DNA of 37,149 nucleotides from Lachnospiraceae bacterium (GCA_022781925.1 JALESO010000066.1:1-37149), one strand, 5' to 3'. Shown: positions 1-8,688, counted from the stretch's first letter. Numbers and translations are program-made. Notes: generated by a model from the letters alone, not told the origin.

Positions 1-154
1 AGCTGGTATGGAAGAGTCTGACCTCATCATCGCAGTAAACAAAGATGAGGATGCTCCGATCTTTGACGTAGCTGATTACGGTATCGTTGGAGATCTGAAC
101 AAGATCGTTCCGCTTCTTACAGAGGAAATCAAAAAAGCTCTGGCAGCTAAGTAA
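1..154 (+). CDS. etfA: Electron transfer flavoprotein alpha subunit, C-terminal end (partial)
   Basis: The window opens inside a reading frame (first whole codon at base 2) that codes for 50 residues and stops at 152-154. The segment [20 protein letters not shown] followed by [12 protein letters not shown] is the FAD-binding C-terminus typical of EtfA. In Clostridia, EtfAB passes electrons between NADH, acyl-CoA dehydrogenase and ferredoxin or the quinone pool. The rest of the gene, and probably etfB, lie to the left. No gene follows on this strand; a long hairpin begins 43 bases after the stop. The family call rests on a short but characteristic segment. Confidence 0.9.
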   Translation, partial: AGMEESDLIIAVNKDEDAPIFDVADYGIVGDLNKIVPLLTEEIKKALAAK

Positions 155-197
155 AATTTAAAGTTTGTGCAGTGGCTTAAACTTTAGTGTATGAATC

Positions 198-260
198 GAA
201 AACGTGGTATTTTACCTCCGTAGCTAACAATCGCTTACGGAGGAAAAATACCACGTTTTC
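198..260 (+). repeat. Long hairpin with conserved loop (copy 1); probable terminator of etfA
   Basis: A near-perfect stem of about 24 bp (198-222 with 236-260, one unpaired A) encloses the loop GCTAACAATCGCT (223-235). It ends in TTTTCTTTATT, so it can act as an intrinsic terminator for etfA. The loop 12-mer GCTAACAATCGC also occurs in the hairpin at 32361-32421 and, inverted, in the one at 315-379, although this copy has a different stem sequence. A small extra hairpin (AAAGTTT/AAACTTT) lies at about 159-187. Confidence 0.75.
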
Positions 261-314
261 TTTATTCGAGCTTTCTAGCTGAACTTAAATTTACTGTCGC
301 CACTGTGTAAATTT

Positions 315-379
315 AGACCTCCTGCAATTTTTTCTCAGGGAGCGATTGTTAGCGACTGAGACAAAATTGCAGGAGGTCT
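315..379 (-). repeat. Long hairpin with conserved loop (copy 2, inverted); probable terminator of the lysE-type gene
   Basis: The arms AGACCTCCTGCAATTTT (315-331) and AAAATTGCAGGAGGTCT (363-379) pair perfectly. An inner CTCAG/CTGAG stem encloses GCGATTGTTAGC (342-353), the reverse complement of the copy 1 loop. Read on the minus strand, this copy matches the hairpin at 32361-32421 almost base for base, including a shared TAAATTT-rich flank (about 286-314 here). It lies just downstream of the LysE-type gene on that gene's strand. It is a dispersed repeat that probably doubles as a terminator. Confidence 0.75.
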
Positions 380-395
380 TATGAAACTCATTAAA

Positions 396-1007
396 TTAAA
401 GCAACATCTGTACAAAGGACACGAATAATTTTATTCCGTATCCGATAATGATCACGCCACACACGATATTGATCCATCGCATAACTTTTGCATTGAATTT
501 ACTGCTGACCAGTGAGATCAGAAATGTCAGTCCGATGAACCAGGAAAAGGATGCACATGCCACGCCGGTGATAAATGGTGTCTCCTGGCCGGCTGCTAAT
601 GTAACATGGAAAGCACCGAGCATCATGGTACCGTCAATGATTGCCTGTGGATTAAACCAGGTTACGACACAGGCAGATGAGATGGTCTTTTTGATGGACA
701 TGGTTGCCTGATCTTTTTCCAGATCTTTTGTCTTTGACCGCAACAGGCCGACTCCGATATAAATGACGATCAGGCTCCCCACACACAAGATCACCATTTG
801 CAGCCATTTGAATCGCTGCATGATTGTTCCGATTCCGAAAAAACATGCAAGTGACAGTGTGATATCAAAAAAGATGACGATCAGTGCTGTCAGCAGTGCC
901 CGCTTTCGCTTGTTTGTCAATGCAGAATTAATGACAAATAAGTTCTGCATTCCTATGGGAGCCACATAGGCCAGTCCCATAGTTAACCCCTGTAAAAAAA
1001 TATTCAT
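396..1007 (-). CDS. LysE/ArgO-family amino-acid exporter
   Basis: A 203-residue polytopic membrane protein of the LysE/ArgO/RhtB superfamily, which exports basic amino acids and related small molecules. The start MNIFLQGLTMGLAYVAPIGM is chosen because a strong GGAGGAAAGG site (1011-1020) stands directly before it; a longer upstream extension has no ribosome-binding site. The APIGMQN motif in the first helix and about six hydrophobic segments fit the family, and the length is typical (about 200 aa). The gene is divergent from a MocR-type regulator, and MocR proteins often control the neighbouring divergent gene. The substrate cannot be read from the sequence. Confidence 0.9.
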   Translation of the reverse strand: MNIFLQGLTMGLAYVAPIGMQNLFVINSALTNKRKRALLTALIVIFFDITLSLACFFGIGTIMQRFKWLQMVILCVGSLIVIYIGVGLLRSKTKDLEKDQATMSIKKTISSACVVTWFNPQAIIDGTMMLGAFHVTLAAGQETPFITGVACASFSWFIGLTFLISLVSSKFNAKVMRWINIVCGVIIIGYGIKLFVSFVQMLL

Positions 1008-1053
1008 ATACCTTTCCTCCATTTGATATGATACTATCATAATAGAAGATTTT

Positions 1054-1103
1054 ATGATGTATGTAACCAACCAAACTCACATGAATGATACCAACCAAGG
1101 GGG
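1054..1103. promoter_or_regulatory. Divergent lysE-type/mocR-type control region with direct repeats
   Basis: The 105-bp gap between the two divergent genes holds two direct repeats, ACCAACCA at 1066-1073 and 1090-1097, 24 bp apart. Both are preceded by an ATG/GAT-rich stretch (1054-1065 and 1081-1089). Direct repeats about two helical turns apart are the usual operator layout for MocR/GabR-type dimers. The mocR-type ribosome-binding site (AAGGGGG, 1097-1103) touches the second repeat, so bound regulator could also block its own gene. Regulation is inferred. Confidence 0.5.
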
Positions 1104-1112
1104 ATTTTTACA

Positions 1113-2582
1113 ATGAAGAAGGCAACACCTGTTCAGATAAACTGGAAGCCGGATAAAAACAATCCGGTTCCTTTGTATCAGCAGATTGTAGATTATATTT
1201 ATCAGAAAATATCCAGCGGTGACTGGCCGGTGGGGACACGCTTGCCGTCTCAGCGCGCACTGGCAGAGCAGTTTGATGTAAACAGGAGTACGATAACAAG
1301 TGCTTTGGACGAGTTGACAGCGTTTGGAATTATCCAGAGCGGACATGGTGCCGGAACGCTGGTAATTAATAATACCTGGGGATTGCTGCTTCCTGAATTT
1401 CAGAAATGGGAAAAATATGTTACTTCCGGCAGTTTTATGGAGAATAACCAAACCATCCAAACAATCAACCGGATGGAGTTTGAGGAAAATATTATTCGGC
1501 TGGGAACAGGGGAATTAGATCCGCGTATTTTCCCAAAGAATAAGTGGAATCAGGTACTGAAAAATCTGACACCACAGATCCAGTCGCTTGGATATCTCGG
1601 CCCGTTAGGCTTGCCGGAACTGCAGGAAGCTTTGACGAGGCACCTGGCGAGCTGTGGCATACATACGTCACCTTCCAATATTTTAGTTACATCAGGAGCG
1701 TTACAGGCATTACAGTTGATATCGGTAGCACTCTTAAAACCAGGATCTACGGTATATACAGAAGCACCAAGTTATATGAAGTCTCTGCAGGTATTTCAGT
1801 CGGCAGGTATGCGCCTTTTTGGGGTTCCAATGGATGAATATGGGATTCAGTATTGGAAATTACAAAATAAAACGTCACTGCAGAGCGGACATCATTCCAG
1901 TATTCTGTATACGATACCAACAAATCAGAATCCGACCGGTATTACGATGGATGAGGGAAGGCGGCAGGAATTGATCGATTACTGTGTTTCCTGTCAGCTT
2001 CCAATCATAGAAGATGGAGCATATCTGGAACTTTGTTATGCGCAGGAACAGCCAAAGACGTTAAAGGAACTGGATCAGTCAGGAATGGTCATCTACCTTG
2101 GTACAGCTTCCAAAACACTGGCTCCCGGACTTCGCATCGGCTGGATCGTTGCGCCTGAACCAATCGTGCAGCGGCTGGGGGATGTGAAAATGCAGATGGA
2201 TTATGGCGCAAGTTCAATTTCCCAATGGATTTTTGCAGAATTTTTAAACAGCGGGCTTTACGGGGAATATTTGCAGGAACTGAAAGCAATTTTACTGCAT
2301 CGGAGAAACTGCGCATTGAAAGCATTACAGGAGCATTTTTCAGACCTCGCCACCTGGCGTATACCAAAGGGCGGATTTTATATCTGGCTGACTTTTAAAA
2401 AAGAACTTTCCGTGGAAATGATTTTTCAGGAAGCTTTAAAACATCGGATCTTATTGAATCCCGGAGACATTTATGGATTTGAGAAAACAAATTCACTCCG
2501 GCTTTCGTTTTCTTATGTTACCCCGGAGGAATTTGCGCTGGCAGCAGAAACGCTGGCGAAAGTTGTACGACACGCAGTGTAG
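1113..2582 (+). CDS. MocR-family regulator (GntR winged helix fused to a PLP aminotransferase domain)
   Basis: 489 residues. Residues 1-85 form a GntR winged helix (PLYQQIVDYIYQKI, LPSQRALAEQFDVNRSTI). A fold-type I aminotransferase-like domain follows, with NQNPTG at about 271-276, the D-x-A-Y motif at 301-304 and the probable PLP lysine K334 in SKTLAPGLRIGW. Such proteins bind PLP as an external or internal aldimine and use it to sense amines or amino acids rather than to catalyse transamination; PdxR, GabR and TauR are examples. The divergent LysE-type exporter is the obvious target. The ATG has AAGGGGG 9-10 bases upstream. The effector is unknown. Confidence 0.93.
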   Translation: MKKATPVQINWKPDKNNPVPLYQQIVDYIYQKISSGDWPVGTRLPSQRALAEQFDVNRSTITSALDELTAFGIIQSGHGAGTLVINNTWGLLLPEFQKWEKYVTSGSFMENNQTIQTINRMEFEENIIRLGTGELDPRIFPKNKWNQVLKNLTPQIQSLGYLGPLGLPELQEALTRHLASCGIHTSPSNILVTSGALQALQLISVALLKPGSTVYTEAPSYMKSLQVFQSAGMRLFGVPMDEYGIQYWKLQNKTSLQSGHHSSILYTIPTNQNPTGITMDEGRRQELIDYCVSCQLPIIEDGAYLELCYAQEQPKTLKELDQSGMVIYLGTASKTLAPGLRIGWIVAPEPIVQRLGDVKMQMDYGASSISQWIFAEFLNSGLYGEYLQELKAILLHRRNCALKALQEHFSDLATWRIPKGGFYIWLTFKKELSVEMIFQEALKHRILLNPGDIYGFEKTNSLRLSFSYVTPEEFALAAETLAKVVRHAV

Positions 2583-2592
2583 GCTGTCTTTT

Positions 2593-2629
2593 TATCCCCC
2601 AGGGTGGCTTGTGAGAAAGCCCCGATTTT
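2593..2629 (+). terminator. Imperfect terminator after the MocR-type gene
   Basis: A short GGCTT/AAGCC hairpin (2606-2621) is followed by GATTTTGTT. The 22 bases at 2593-2614 (TATCCCCCAGGGTGGCTT and on to GTGA) are identical to 7784-7805, where the same sequence forms a perfect terminator hairpin after the ABC operon. This upstream copy looks like a decayed duplicate of the downstream one, so its strength is doubtful. Confidence 0.5.
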
Positions 2630-2638
2630 GTTAATCTG

Positions 2639-2671
2639 ATTACAGTGTCAAAAAATGAGTATCACTGTAAT
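2639..2671. promoter_or_regulatory. Inverted repeat upstream of the Nik/Opp-type operon (possible metal-regulator operator)
   Basis: ATTACAGTG (2639-2647) and CACTGTAAT (2663-2671) are perfect 9-bp inverted arms separated by 15 bp, ending 36 bases before the nikA-like start. Two widely spaced half-sites are the layout of NikR-type and similar dimeric or tetrameric repressors. No clear -35/-10 pair can be assigned here. Identity of the binding protein is not known. Confidence 0.5.
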
Positions 2672-2707
2672 GAAAAAAGAGAATGAAAAGAGACAGGGGG
2701 AAACACA

Positions 2708-4288
2708 ATGGCGCATAAAAAAATAGCAAAATTAGGGACAGTTTTTATGGCAGCAGCACTGATGCTTGGTCTGCTGACCGGATGCGGAAACAATAAGGAT
2801 CAGAATAGCAGTTCTGTAAAAGCAGAAACTGCCGGTGAAAAAGTATTTACGTTCGGAGATACGACATTTAATGCGGAAAACGATGAGTCGGATGTGAATC
2901 CACACAGAGGATATTCTGGTTGGGCATGCATCCGTTATGGAATCGGAGAGACTTTATTTAAATATTCTGATTCTATGGAACTGGAGCCATGGCTGGCAAA
3001 ATCATATGAAAATATAGATGACAACACATGGAAAATCACATTGCAGGATAATGTGACATTTTCCAGTGGACGGAAAATGGATGCACAGGCAGTGAAAGAA
3101 TGTCTGGATGATCTGGTGGCAGTGCATGAACGTGCAGCGGGAGATCTGAAAATCAGTAATATCGAGGCAGATGGACAGATTCTGACAATTACAACGAGTG
3201 AACCGGTTCCGGCATTGATGAATTATCTGTCAGATCCGTATGGATGTATTATCGATATGAAAGCGGGCATTACGGCGGATGGAAAAGTAGTTGGAACAGG
3301 ACCATACATTGTACAGGATTTGGAAACAGACAAAGGCGTAACGCTGGTAAAAAATGAAAACTACTGGAATGGCACACCGCATCTGGATAAAATCTATGTG
3401 AAAACAATTACTGATGGAGATACTATGACGATGGCGATGCAGTCCGGTGAACTGGATGCTGCTTATGGGCTCCCGTATGCAAGTCTGCCTTTGTTTAAAA
3501 ATGAGCCATATACGATTTCTTCCTGTGAGACTTCCCGCTCTTTCTTTGCACAGATGAATTATGCGACGGAAGCACTTCAGGATGATGATGTGCGGGCAGC
3601 TATTGCAAGTGCGATTGACAAGGAGAACTTTACTTCTGTATTGATGGATGGAAATGGCGCTGCGGCAGTGGGACCGTTCCCGGCAAGCTTTACGTTTGGG
3701 GATGATGCCGTAACAGCGGAATCTTATGATCCGGCGAAAGCAAAAGAATTATTAAAAAAGGCCGGATGGACAGACACTGATGGAGACGGCTATGTAGATA
3801 AAAATGGCAAAAAGCTGACGATTCGCTGGCTGACTTATCCAAGCCGTCAGGAGTTGCCGCTGTTGGCGGAATCAGTACAGGCGACCATGAAAGATGTCGG
3901 AATTGATATTCAGGTAAACTGTACAGCGAACCATCAGGATTATCTGGATAAAGGCGACTGGGATATTTTTGCAGGAGCATTTGTCAGTGCACCGACTGGT
4001 GATCCGGAGTATTTTTTCACTACCCATTGTCTGGACAGTTCAACCAAGAATCGTGGAGGTTACCACAGCGATGCGCTTGAGGCACTGGAAAAGCAGATGT
4101 CAGTTACTTTTGATCCGACAGAGCGGGCCACTCTGGGCACACAGATGACACAGACCATTCTGGATGACCATGCATTTGTATTTGCATCTCATCTGAAAAT
4201 GTCTATGGTATCAGGAAAAGGAGTGTCTGGTCTGGTGGCACATCCGTCAGATTATTATGAGATTACGGCAGATTTAGATAAAGAATAA
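2708..4288 (+). CDS. nikA: Substrate-binding lipoprotein of a nickel/peptide-type ABC importer
   Basis: 526 residues with a lipoprotein signal (hydrophobic stretch to about residue 25, lipobox LLTGC), so it is membrane-anchored outside the cell. The body is the SBP family 5 fold (OppA/NikA/DppA). The NPHRGYSGWACIRYGIGETL, WLAKSY and VTFSSG segments align by eye with NikA-type proteins. It heads a tightly packed operon with two permeases and two ATPases. Family 5 also carries peptides and metallophore complexes, so nickel is inferred from resemblance and from the larBCE genes nearby. The ribosome-binding site AGGGGG is at 2695-2700. Confidence 0.8.
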   Translation: MAHKKIAKLGTVFMAAALMLGLLTGCGNNKDQNSSSVKAETAGEKVFTFGDTTFNAENDESDVNPHRGYSGWACIRYGIGETLFKYSDSMELEPWLAKSYENIDDNTWKITLQDNVTFSSGRKMDAQAVKECLDDLVAVHERAAGDLKISNIEADGQILTITTSEPVPALMNYLSDPYGCIIDMKAGITADGKVVGTGPYIVQDLETDKGVTLVKNENYWNGTPHLDKIYVKTITDGDTMTMAMQSGELDAAYGLPYASLPLFKNEPYTISSCETSRSFFAQMNYATEALQDDDVRAAIASAIDKENFTSVLMDGNGAAAVGPFPASFTFGDDAVTAESYDPAKAKELLKKAGWTDTDGDGYVDKNGKKLTIRWLTYPSRQELPLLAESVQATMKDVGIDIQVNCTANHQDYLDKGDWDIFAGAFVSAPTGDPEYFFTTHCLDSSTKNRGGYHSDALEALEKQMSVTFDPTERATLGTQMTQTILDDHAFVFASHLKMSMVSGKGVSGLVAHPSDYYEITADLDKE

Positions 4289-4325
4289 CGAATGTTTCTG
4301 ATGTGTAAGGAAAATACGAACAGGC

Positions 4326-5267
4326 ATGAGAAAATATATCATAAAACGATTACTACAGCTGATTCCGATTCTGTTTGGCATTACATTGCTGACCTTTGTG
4401 CTGATGCACACATCTTCGGTAGATGCGGTTGATATGATGGAACAGAATACGGGAATGGCATGGACGGAAGAACAGAAAACTGCCATCAGAGAAGAACTTG
4501 GACTGGATAAATCTGTGCCGGTGCAGTATCTGAACTGGGTGGGAAATATGCTGAAAGGAGATATGGGAACATCCTATATCTCCGGTCAGCCGGTTTTACA
4601 GATGTTTCTGACAAGACTTCCCATGACAATCTACCTGACGATCACGTCTATTTTGCTGACGATTGCATTGTCAATCCCGCTAGGTATCCTTTCAGCAGTT
4701 CGAAAAAACAGATTTACCGATTATTTTATCCGGATTTTAAGTTTTGTCGGAAACTCAATGCCCGGATTTTTTGTTGCATTATTGCTGATGTATGTATTTT
4801 CGCTGAAACTTGGCTGGTTTCCGGTCATGGGAAGCGGTCAGGGCTGGAAAAGCATCGTTTTGCCAACACTGACGCTGGCAATTGCAATGTCTGCAAAATA
4901 CACCAGACAGATTCGTGCAACCGTTTTGGAAGAACTGAAAAAAGACTATGTGGTTGGTGCCCGGGCGCGGGGCGTCAGAGAGCGAAAAATCTTAGTCGGA
5001 AGTGTATTGAAAGCATCCATGCTGACAATCGTAACGCTGTTGTCACTGTCCATCGGTTCGCTGCTTGGTGGAACTGCAATCGTGGAATCAATTTTTATGT
5101 GGGATGGCGTTGGAAAAATGGCAGTGGATGCGATTCTTACCAGGGATTATCCTGTGATACAGGTGTATGTGGTCTGGATGGCGATCATTTATGTTATGGT
5201 AAATCTGGTGACGGATATCATTTACCATTATCTGGATCCGCGTATCCGGCTGCAGGAAAAATCTTGA
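4326..5267 (+). CDS. nikB: ABC importer permease, NikB/OppB type
   Basis: 313 residues starting MRKYIIKRLLQLIPILFGIT, the characteristic first helix of NikB/DppB/OppB permeases. About six membrane segments follow. The EAA-type loop that docks on the ATPases is visible as VVGARARGVRERKILVGSVLKAS, here spanning roughly residues 210-232. It lies 37 bases after the binding-protein gene and 19 before the second permease. It forms the transmembrane heterodimer with the next gene product. Nickel versus peptide cannot be told from the permease alone. Confidence 0.85.
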   Translation: MRKYIIKRLLQLIPILFGITLLTFVLMHTSSVDAVDMMEQNTGMAWTEEQKTAIREELGLDKSVPVQYLNWVGNMLKGDMGTSYISGQPVLQMFLTRLPMTIYLTITSILLTIALSIPLGILSAVRKNRFTDYFIRILSFVGNSMPGFFVALLLMYVFSLKLGWFPVMGSGQGWKSIVLPTLTLAIAMSAKYTRQIRATVLEELKKDYVVGARARGVRERKILVGSVLKASMLTIVTLLSLSIGSLLGGTAIVESIFMWDGVGKMAVDAILTRDYPVIQVYVVWMAIIYVMVNLVTDIIYHYLDPRIRLQEKS

Positions 5268-5286
5268 GAAAGCAGGAGATGATAGC

Positions 5287-6087
5287 ATGCGTACAAAAAA
5301 GACAAAAATAAAATTTATCATACTGCTGATTCTGGTGGGAATTTTGCTTTTGACGGCAGCATTTGCGGTACATCTGACACCATATGATCCATATGAACAG
5401 GATCTGGCAAATGCGCTTGCAAAACCGTCTGCACAACATATTTTCGGAACAGACCGGTACGGAAGAGATATGTTCTCCCGGATAATCCTTGGTGCACAGA
5501 CAACCGTATTTTCTGCTTTGGCACTGGTGCTGATCATATCAGTTACAGGTACGATACTTGGAATGATTGGCGGTTATTTTGGCGGAATAACAGATGATCT
5601 GATCATGCGGATTTCTGATTTATTTCTGGCATTTCCGGGTATGGTATTTGCCATTGCGGTGGCAGGTGTTCTGAGTGGCGGCTTGAAAAGTGCGGTGATC
5701 GCACTTGCCTGTATTTCATGGACAAAATTTGCCCGGCTTGCCCGCAGTCAGACGTTGATGGTAAAAGAAATGTCGTATATTGCAGCAGCAAAATTATCAG
5801 GGGAAAATGGAATGCAGATACTCATCAGACATATTTTTCCAAATATTGCAGGAACTATGATCGTGACAGCGATGCTGGATATCGGAACAATGATCATGGA
5901 ACTGGCAGGATTGTCATTCCTGGGATTGGGGGCGACACCGCCGATGGCAGAATGGGGATCTATGATGAGTAATGGAAGAAGTATGCTGCAGACTTGTCCA
6001 TGGATTGTAATCGCACCGGGAATTGCAATGTTTGTGACCGTTGCGTTATTTAATCTGCTTGGAGATACCGTGCGGGATATGATCTGA
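5287..6087 (+). CDS. nikC: ABC importer permease, NikC/OppC type
   Basis: 266 residues. An N-terminal helix, the HIFGTDRYGRDMFSRII signature of OppC/DppC/NikC proteins and five further hydrophobic segments identify the second permease. The docking loop is YIAAAKLSGENGMQILIRHI. At 266 aa it is short, closer to NikC (about 270 aa) than to OppC (300 or more). The start has AGGAG at 5274-5278. The downstream gap (6088-6184) holds small hairpins (TTGC..GCAA and CGGA..TCCG) but no obvious promoter, so the ATPases are probably in the same transcript. Confidence 0.85.
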   Translation: MRTKKTKIKFIILLILVGILLLTAAFAVHLTPYDPYEQDLANALAKPSAQHIFGTDRYGRDMFSRIILGAQTTVFSALALVLIISVTGTILGMIGGYFGGITDDLIMRISDLFLAFPGMVFAIAVAGVLSGGLKSAVIALACISWTKFARLARSQTLMVKEMSYIAAAKLSGENGMQILIRHIFPNIAGTMIVTAMLDIGTMIMELAGLSFLGLGATPPMAEWGSMMSNGRSMLQTCPWIVIAPGIAMFVTVALFNLLGDTVRDMI

Positions 6088-6184
6088 TCAAAACAGGGAA
6101 ATCTCCTGATATAATTGCAAAAAGCAATGAGCAAGCAGCATGAGCGGATTGTGAATGTCCGTTTGCTGAAACTGAGGAAAATAT

Positions 6185-6991
6185 ATGGATAGAAAGAGCG
6201 ATAATATATTAGAGTATCGTCATGTCGATATTCATTATGGAAAAAAACGGGTGATAGAAGACGTTTCGCTTGAAATGAAACCGGGAGAAATCCTTGGCAT
6301 TGTCGGAGAATCCGGAAGTGGAAAAAGTACTTTGATCCGGGCGGCCATGGGCTTGCTGGGAGAAGGAGGAGAAGTCACGCAGGGACAGATTCTTTTTCAG
6401 GGTGCGAATGCGACAATTGATATGACCCAGGTTCACGGAGAAGAAATGCGGCGTTTGCGTGGTGCAAAAATCGGCATGATCTTTCAAAATACGGGAGCAT
6501 CCCTCTGTCCGATCCGGACCATAGAGAAACAGCTATACGAGGCAGTACTGGAACACGAATCCATTTCAAAAGGAGAGATTCGTGACCGGGCACTGGAATT
6601 ATTTGAGCAGCTGCGATTTACCAATGGTGCACAGCTCCTGAAAAGTTATCCCTTTGAATTTTCCGGCGGTATGAATCAGAGAGTGGGAATCGTGCTTGCC
6701 ATGGTACTTCGCCCGCGGTTGTTGCTGGCAGATGAGCCTACCAGTGCACTGGATGTAACGGTACAGCTTCAGGTTTTGCGGGAAATGCAGAAGTTGCGGG
6801 ATATGTATGGAACGTCCATTGTTCTGGTGACACACAACATTGGGGTGGTCAATTATCTGGCAGATCATGTGGCAGTTATGTACCAGGGAAAACTGGTGGA
6901 ATATGGTACAAAAGAGGAGATTTTGAACCATCCGCAGGAGGCGTATACAAAAAAACTGATTGGTTCGGTGTTACATCTGAAACGGAGTTAA
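6185..6991 (+). CDS. nikD: ABC importer ATPase 1, NikD/OppD type
   Basis: 268 residues. Walker A GESGSGKST (about 38-46), the Q-loop in MIFQNTGASLCPIRT, the signature FSGGMNQR (about 159-166), Walker B LLLADEPTSALD and the H-loop VTHNIGVV are all intact, so this is an active ATPase subunit. It lacks the long oligopeptide-transporter C-terminal cysteine extension, and its length matches NikD. It works as a heterodimer with the next gene product on the two permeases. The start is preceded by GAGG at 6174-6177. Confidence 0.85.
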   Translation: MDRKSDNILEYRHVDIHYGKKRVIEDVSLEMKPGEILGIVGESGSGKSTLIRAAMGLLGEGGEVTQGQILFQGANATIDMTQVHGEEMRRLRGAKIGMIFQNTGASLCPIRTIEKQLYEAVLEHESISKGEIRDRALELFEQLRFTNGAQLLKSYPFEFSGGMNQRVGIVLAMVLRPRLLLADEPTSALDVTVQLQVLREMQKLRDMYGTSIVLVTHNIGVVNYLADHVAVMYQGKLVEYGTKEEILNHPQEAYTKKLIGSVLHLKRS

Positions 6992-7012
6992 ATTAGGGGC
7001 GCAATATGAAAT

Positions 7013-7777
7013 ATGGATACGATATTAGAAGTAAAAAATTTATCAAAACAATTTTATAAAAATAAAAAATTGTTTACAGCAGTAAATGCCATCAGTTTTA
7101 CATTGCAGCGAGGCGAATGTCTGGGAATCGTGGGAGAGAGCGGTTGTGGAAAAAGCACTACCGTAAAAATGATCACACATTTGTTAAAACCGGATGAAGG
7201 GGATATTTTTCTGAATGGAACTGACATTCAAAAGCTGAGAGGAAAATCCTTAAAGCAATTATATACGCAAATTCAGATGGTATTTCAGGCACCGCAGGAT
7301 TCCTTTGATCCGCGGCAGACCTTGGGAAAGAGTATTATGGAAAGTATGCGCAATCATGGTGCCGGCAAAAAAGAAGCAAAGAAGCGGCTGGGAGAATTAT
7401 TGCAGCAGGTGGAACTTCCGGCAGAGATCGCAGATCGCTACCCGAATCAGGTCAGTGGCGGACAGTGCCAGAGAGCAGCGATTGCCCGGGCGCTGGCAGT
7501 TAATCCGAAAATCCTGATCTGCGATGAGGCAACCAGTGCATTGGATGTGACTGTACAGGCACAGATTATAGAGTTATTAAAACGTCTGCAAAAAGAAATG
7601 AATTTGTCAATTTTGCTGATCAGTCATGATCTGGCATTGGTGCAGTATCTGTGTGATCATGTCATTGTCATGTATCAGGGAAATATCGTTGAGGAAGGAA
7701 CACCGGAGCGCGTGATCAACACACCGGAAAATGACTATACAAAAATGCTGATCGAAGCGGCCATGCTGGGACAGTAA
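7013..7777 (+). CDS. nikE: ABC importer ATPase 2, NikE/OppF type
   Basis: 254 residues. Walker A GESGCGKST, Q-loop VFQAPQDSFDPRQT, signature VSGGQCQR, Walker B ILICDEATSALD and H-loop ISHDLALV are present. The signature is SGGQC rather than the usual SGGQR or SGGQK. The length matches NikE (about 260 aa), not OppF (310 or more). The start ATG is about 12 bases after AGGGGC, a loose spacing; an ATG at 7006 is out of frame. The gene closes the operon and is followed 15 bases later by a strong terminator. Confidence 0.85.
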   Translation: MDTILEVKNLSKQFYKNKKLFTAVNAISFTLQRGECLGIVGESGCGKSTTVKMITHLLKPDEGDIFLNGTDIQKLRGKSLKQLYTQIQMVFQAPQDSFDPRQTLGKSIMESMRNHGAGKKEAKKRLGELLQQVELPAEIADRYPNQVSGGQCQRAAIARALAVNPKILICDEATSALDVTVQAQIIELLKRLQKEMNLSILLISHDLALVQYLCDHVIVMYQGNIVEEGTPERVINTPENDYTKMLIEAAMLGQ

Positions 7778-7792
7778 AAAATATATCCCCCA

Positions 7793-7817
7793 GGGTGGCT
7801 TGTGAAGCCACCCTTTT
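7793..7817 (+). terminator. Rho-independent terminator of the ABC importer operon
   Basis: GGGTGGCTT (7793-7801), GTG loop, AAGCCACCC (7805-7813), then TTTTATT. This is a perfect 9-bp stem with a U-tract. The sequence up to 7805 is the exact duplicate of the region at 2593-2614 before the operon. Confidence 0.92.
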
Positions 7818-7908
7818 ATTGTATAAAATAGCATTAAATAAAGTTATGTGATGATATGTTTCATATGATGTTGGCTGGAAAACAGACAGAAAAAGGAGGA
7901 AACTGCAA

Positions 7909-8688
7909 ATGAGCAACGCAGCAGAACAGCAATATGCAGAACAGGGGATTGTATATTTGGATCCAAAGATGAGAATCAAAAATTACTGGACTCAGAGAAG
8001 CCATTCCTTTGCTGAATTGCGCATCAGAGAATTAAACAGTGTGATGGCAGATCGCTGGCTGCGGGAAATTGCAAAACATATTCCGGCAGGTGAACAGCTT
8101 CGGATTCTGGATATCGGAACCGGAACAGGATTTTTTGCATTTCTTCTTAGCGCATTGGGACATCGTGTTATTGGGATCGATCTGACTCCTTCTATGATTC
8201 AGGAAGCAAAAGAAATTGGACAGACATTACAGAGTACGGCACAGTTTCGTGTGATGGATGCAGAAAAATTATTATTTGCAGATGAAAGTTTTGACATGGT
8301 TATTTCCAGAAATCTGACCTGGACTCTGCCGCATCCGCAGGAAGCATACAGAGAGTGGCACCGTGTATTAAAACCGGGTGGAGTACTTTTGAATTTTGAC
8401 GGAAATTATGGAAAAGCAGATTTTACCGGAAAAGGAGAAAAACTTTCGGAAAACCATGCACACAAACAGATCGCCGGAGAATTGATGCAGGAATGTGAGG
8501 CAATCAAAGAGCAGCTGGAGATCAGTTATCATGTGCGCCCGGCATGGGATGTTACCGCGCTGGGTGAGACAGGATTTGAACAGATCAAATTAGACCTTGG
8601 CATCAGCAAACGGATTTATATCGAAAAAGATGAATTCTACAATCCAACACCGTTATTCTGCATCGCGGCAACAAAGAATCAGAATTAA
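7909..8688 (+). CDS. Class I SAM-dependent methyltransferase (paralogue 1)
   Basis: 259 residues with a Rossmann-type methyltransferase domain. Motif I ILDIGTGTGFFA (about 66-77), acidic post-I strand GIDLTPSM, motif for the adenine pocket MDAEKLLFADESFDMV, and post-motif RVLKPGG are all present. It shares with the next gene an N-terminal YW-x2-RS region and the block SRNLTW, indicating tandem duplication. The gene sits directly after the Nik/Opp-type operon and has a strong AAAGGAGG site (7893-7900). The target is unknown; a metal-chelating small molecule taken up by the importer is one possibility. The fold assignment is firm, the substrate is not. Confidence 0.85.
   Translation: MSNAAEQQYAEQGIVYLDPKMRIKNYWTQRSHSFAELRIRELNSVMADRWLREIAKHIPAGEQLRILDIGTGTGFFAFLLSALGHRVIGIDLTPSMIQEAKEIGQTLQSTAQFRVMDAEKLLFADESFDMVISRNLTWTLPHPQEAYREWHRVLKPGGVLLNFDGNYGKADFTGKGEKLSENHAHKQIAGELMQECEAIKEQLEISYHVRPAWDVTALGETGFEQIKLDLGISKRIYIEKDEFYNPTPLFCIAATKNQN

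Noticed and set aside
2583..2707. NiCo (czcD-type) riboswitch before the importer operon
   Set aside because: The gap is too short and lacks the paired junctions and conserved G-rich loops of that class; only the inverted repeat and a weak terminator are seen.
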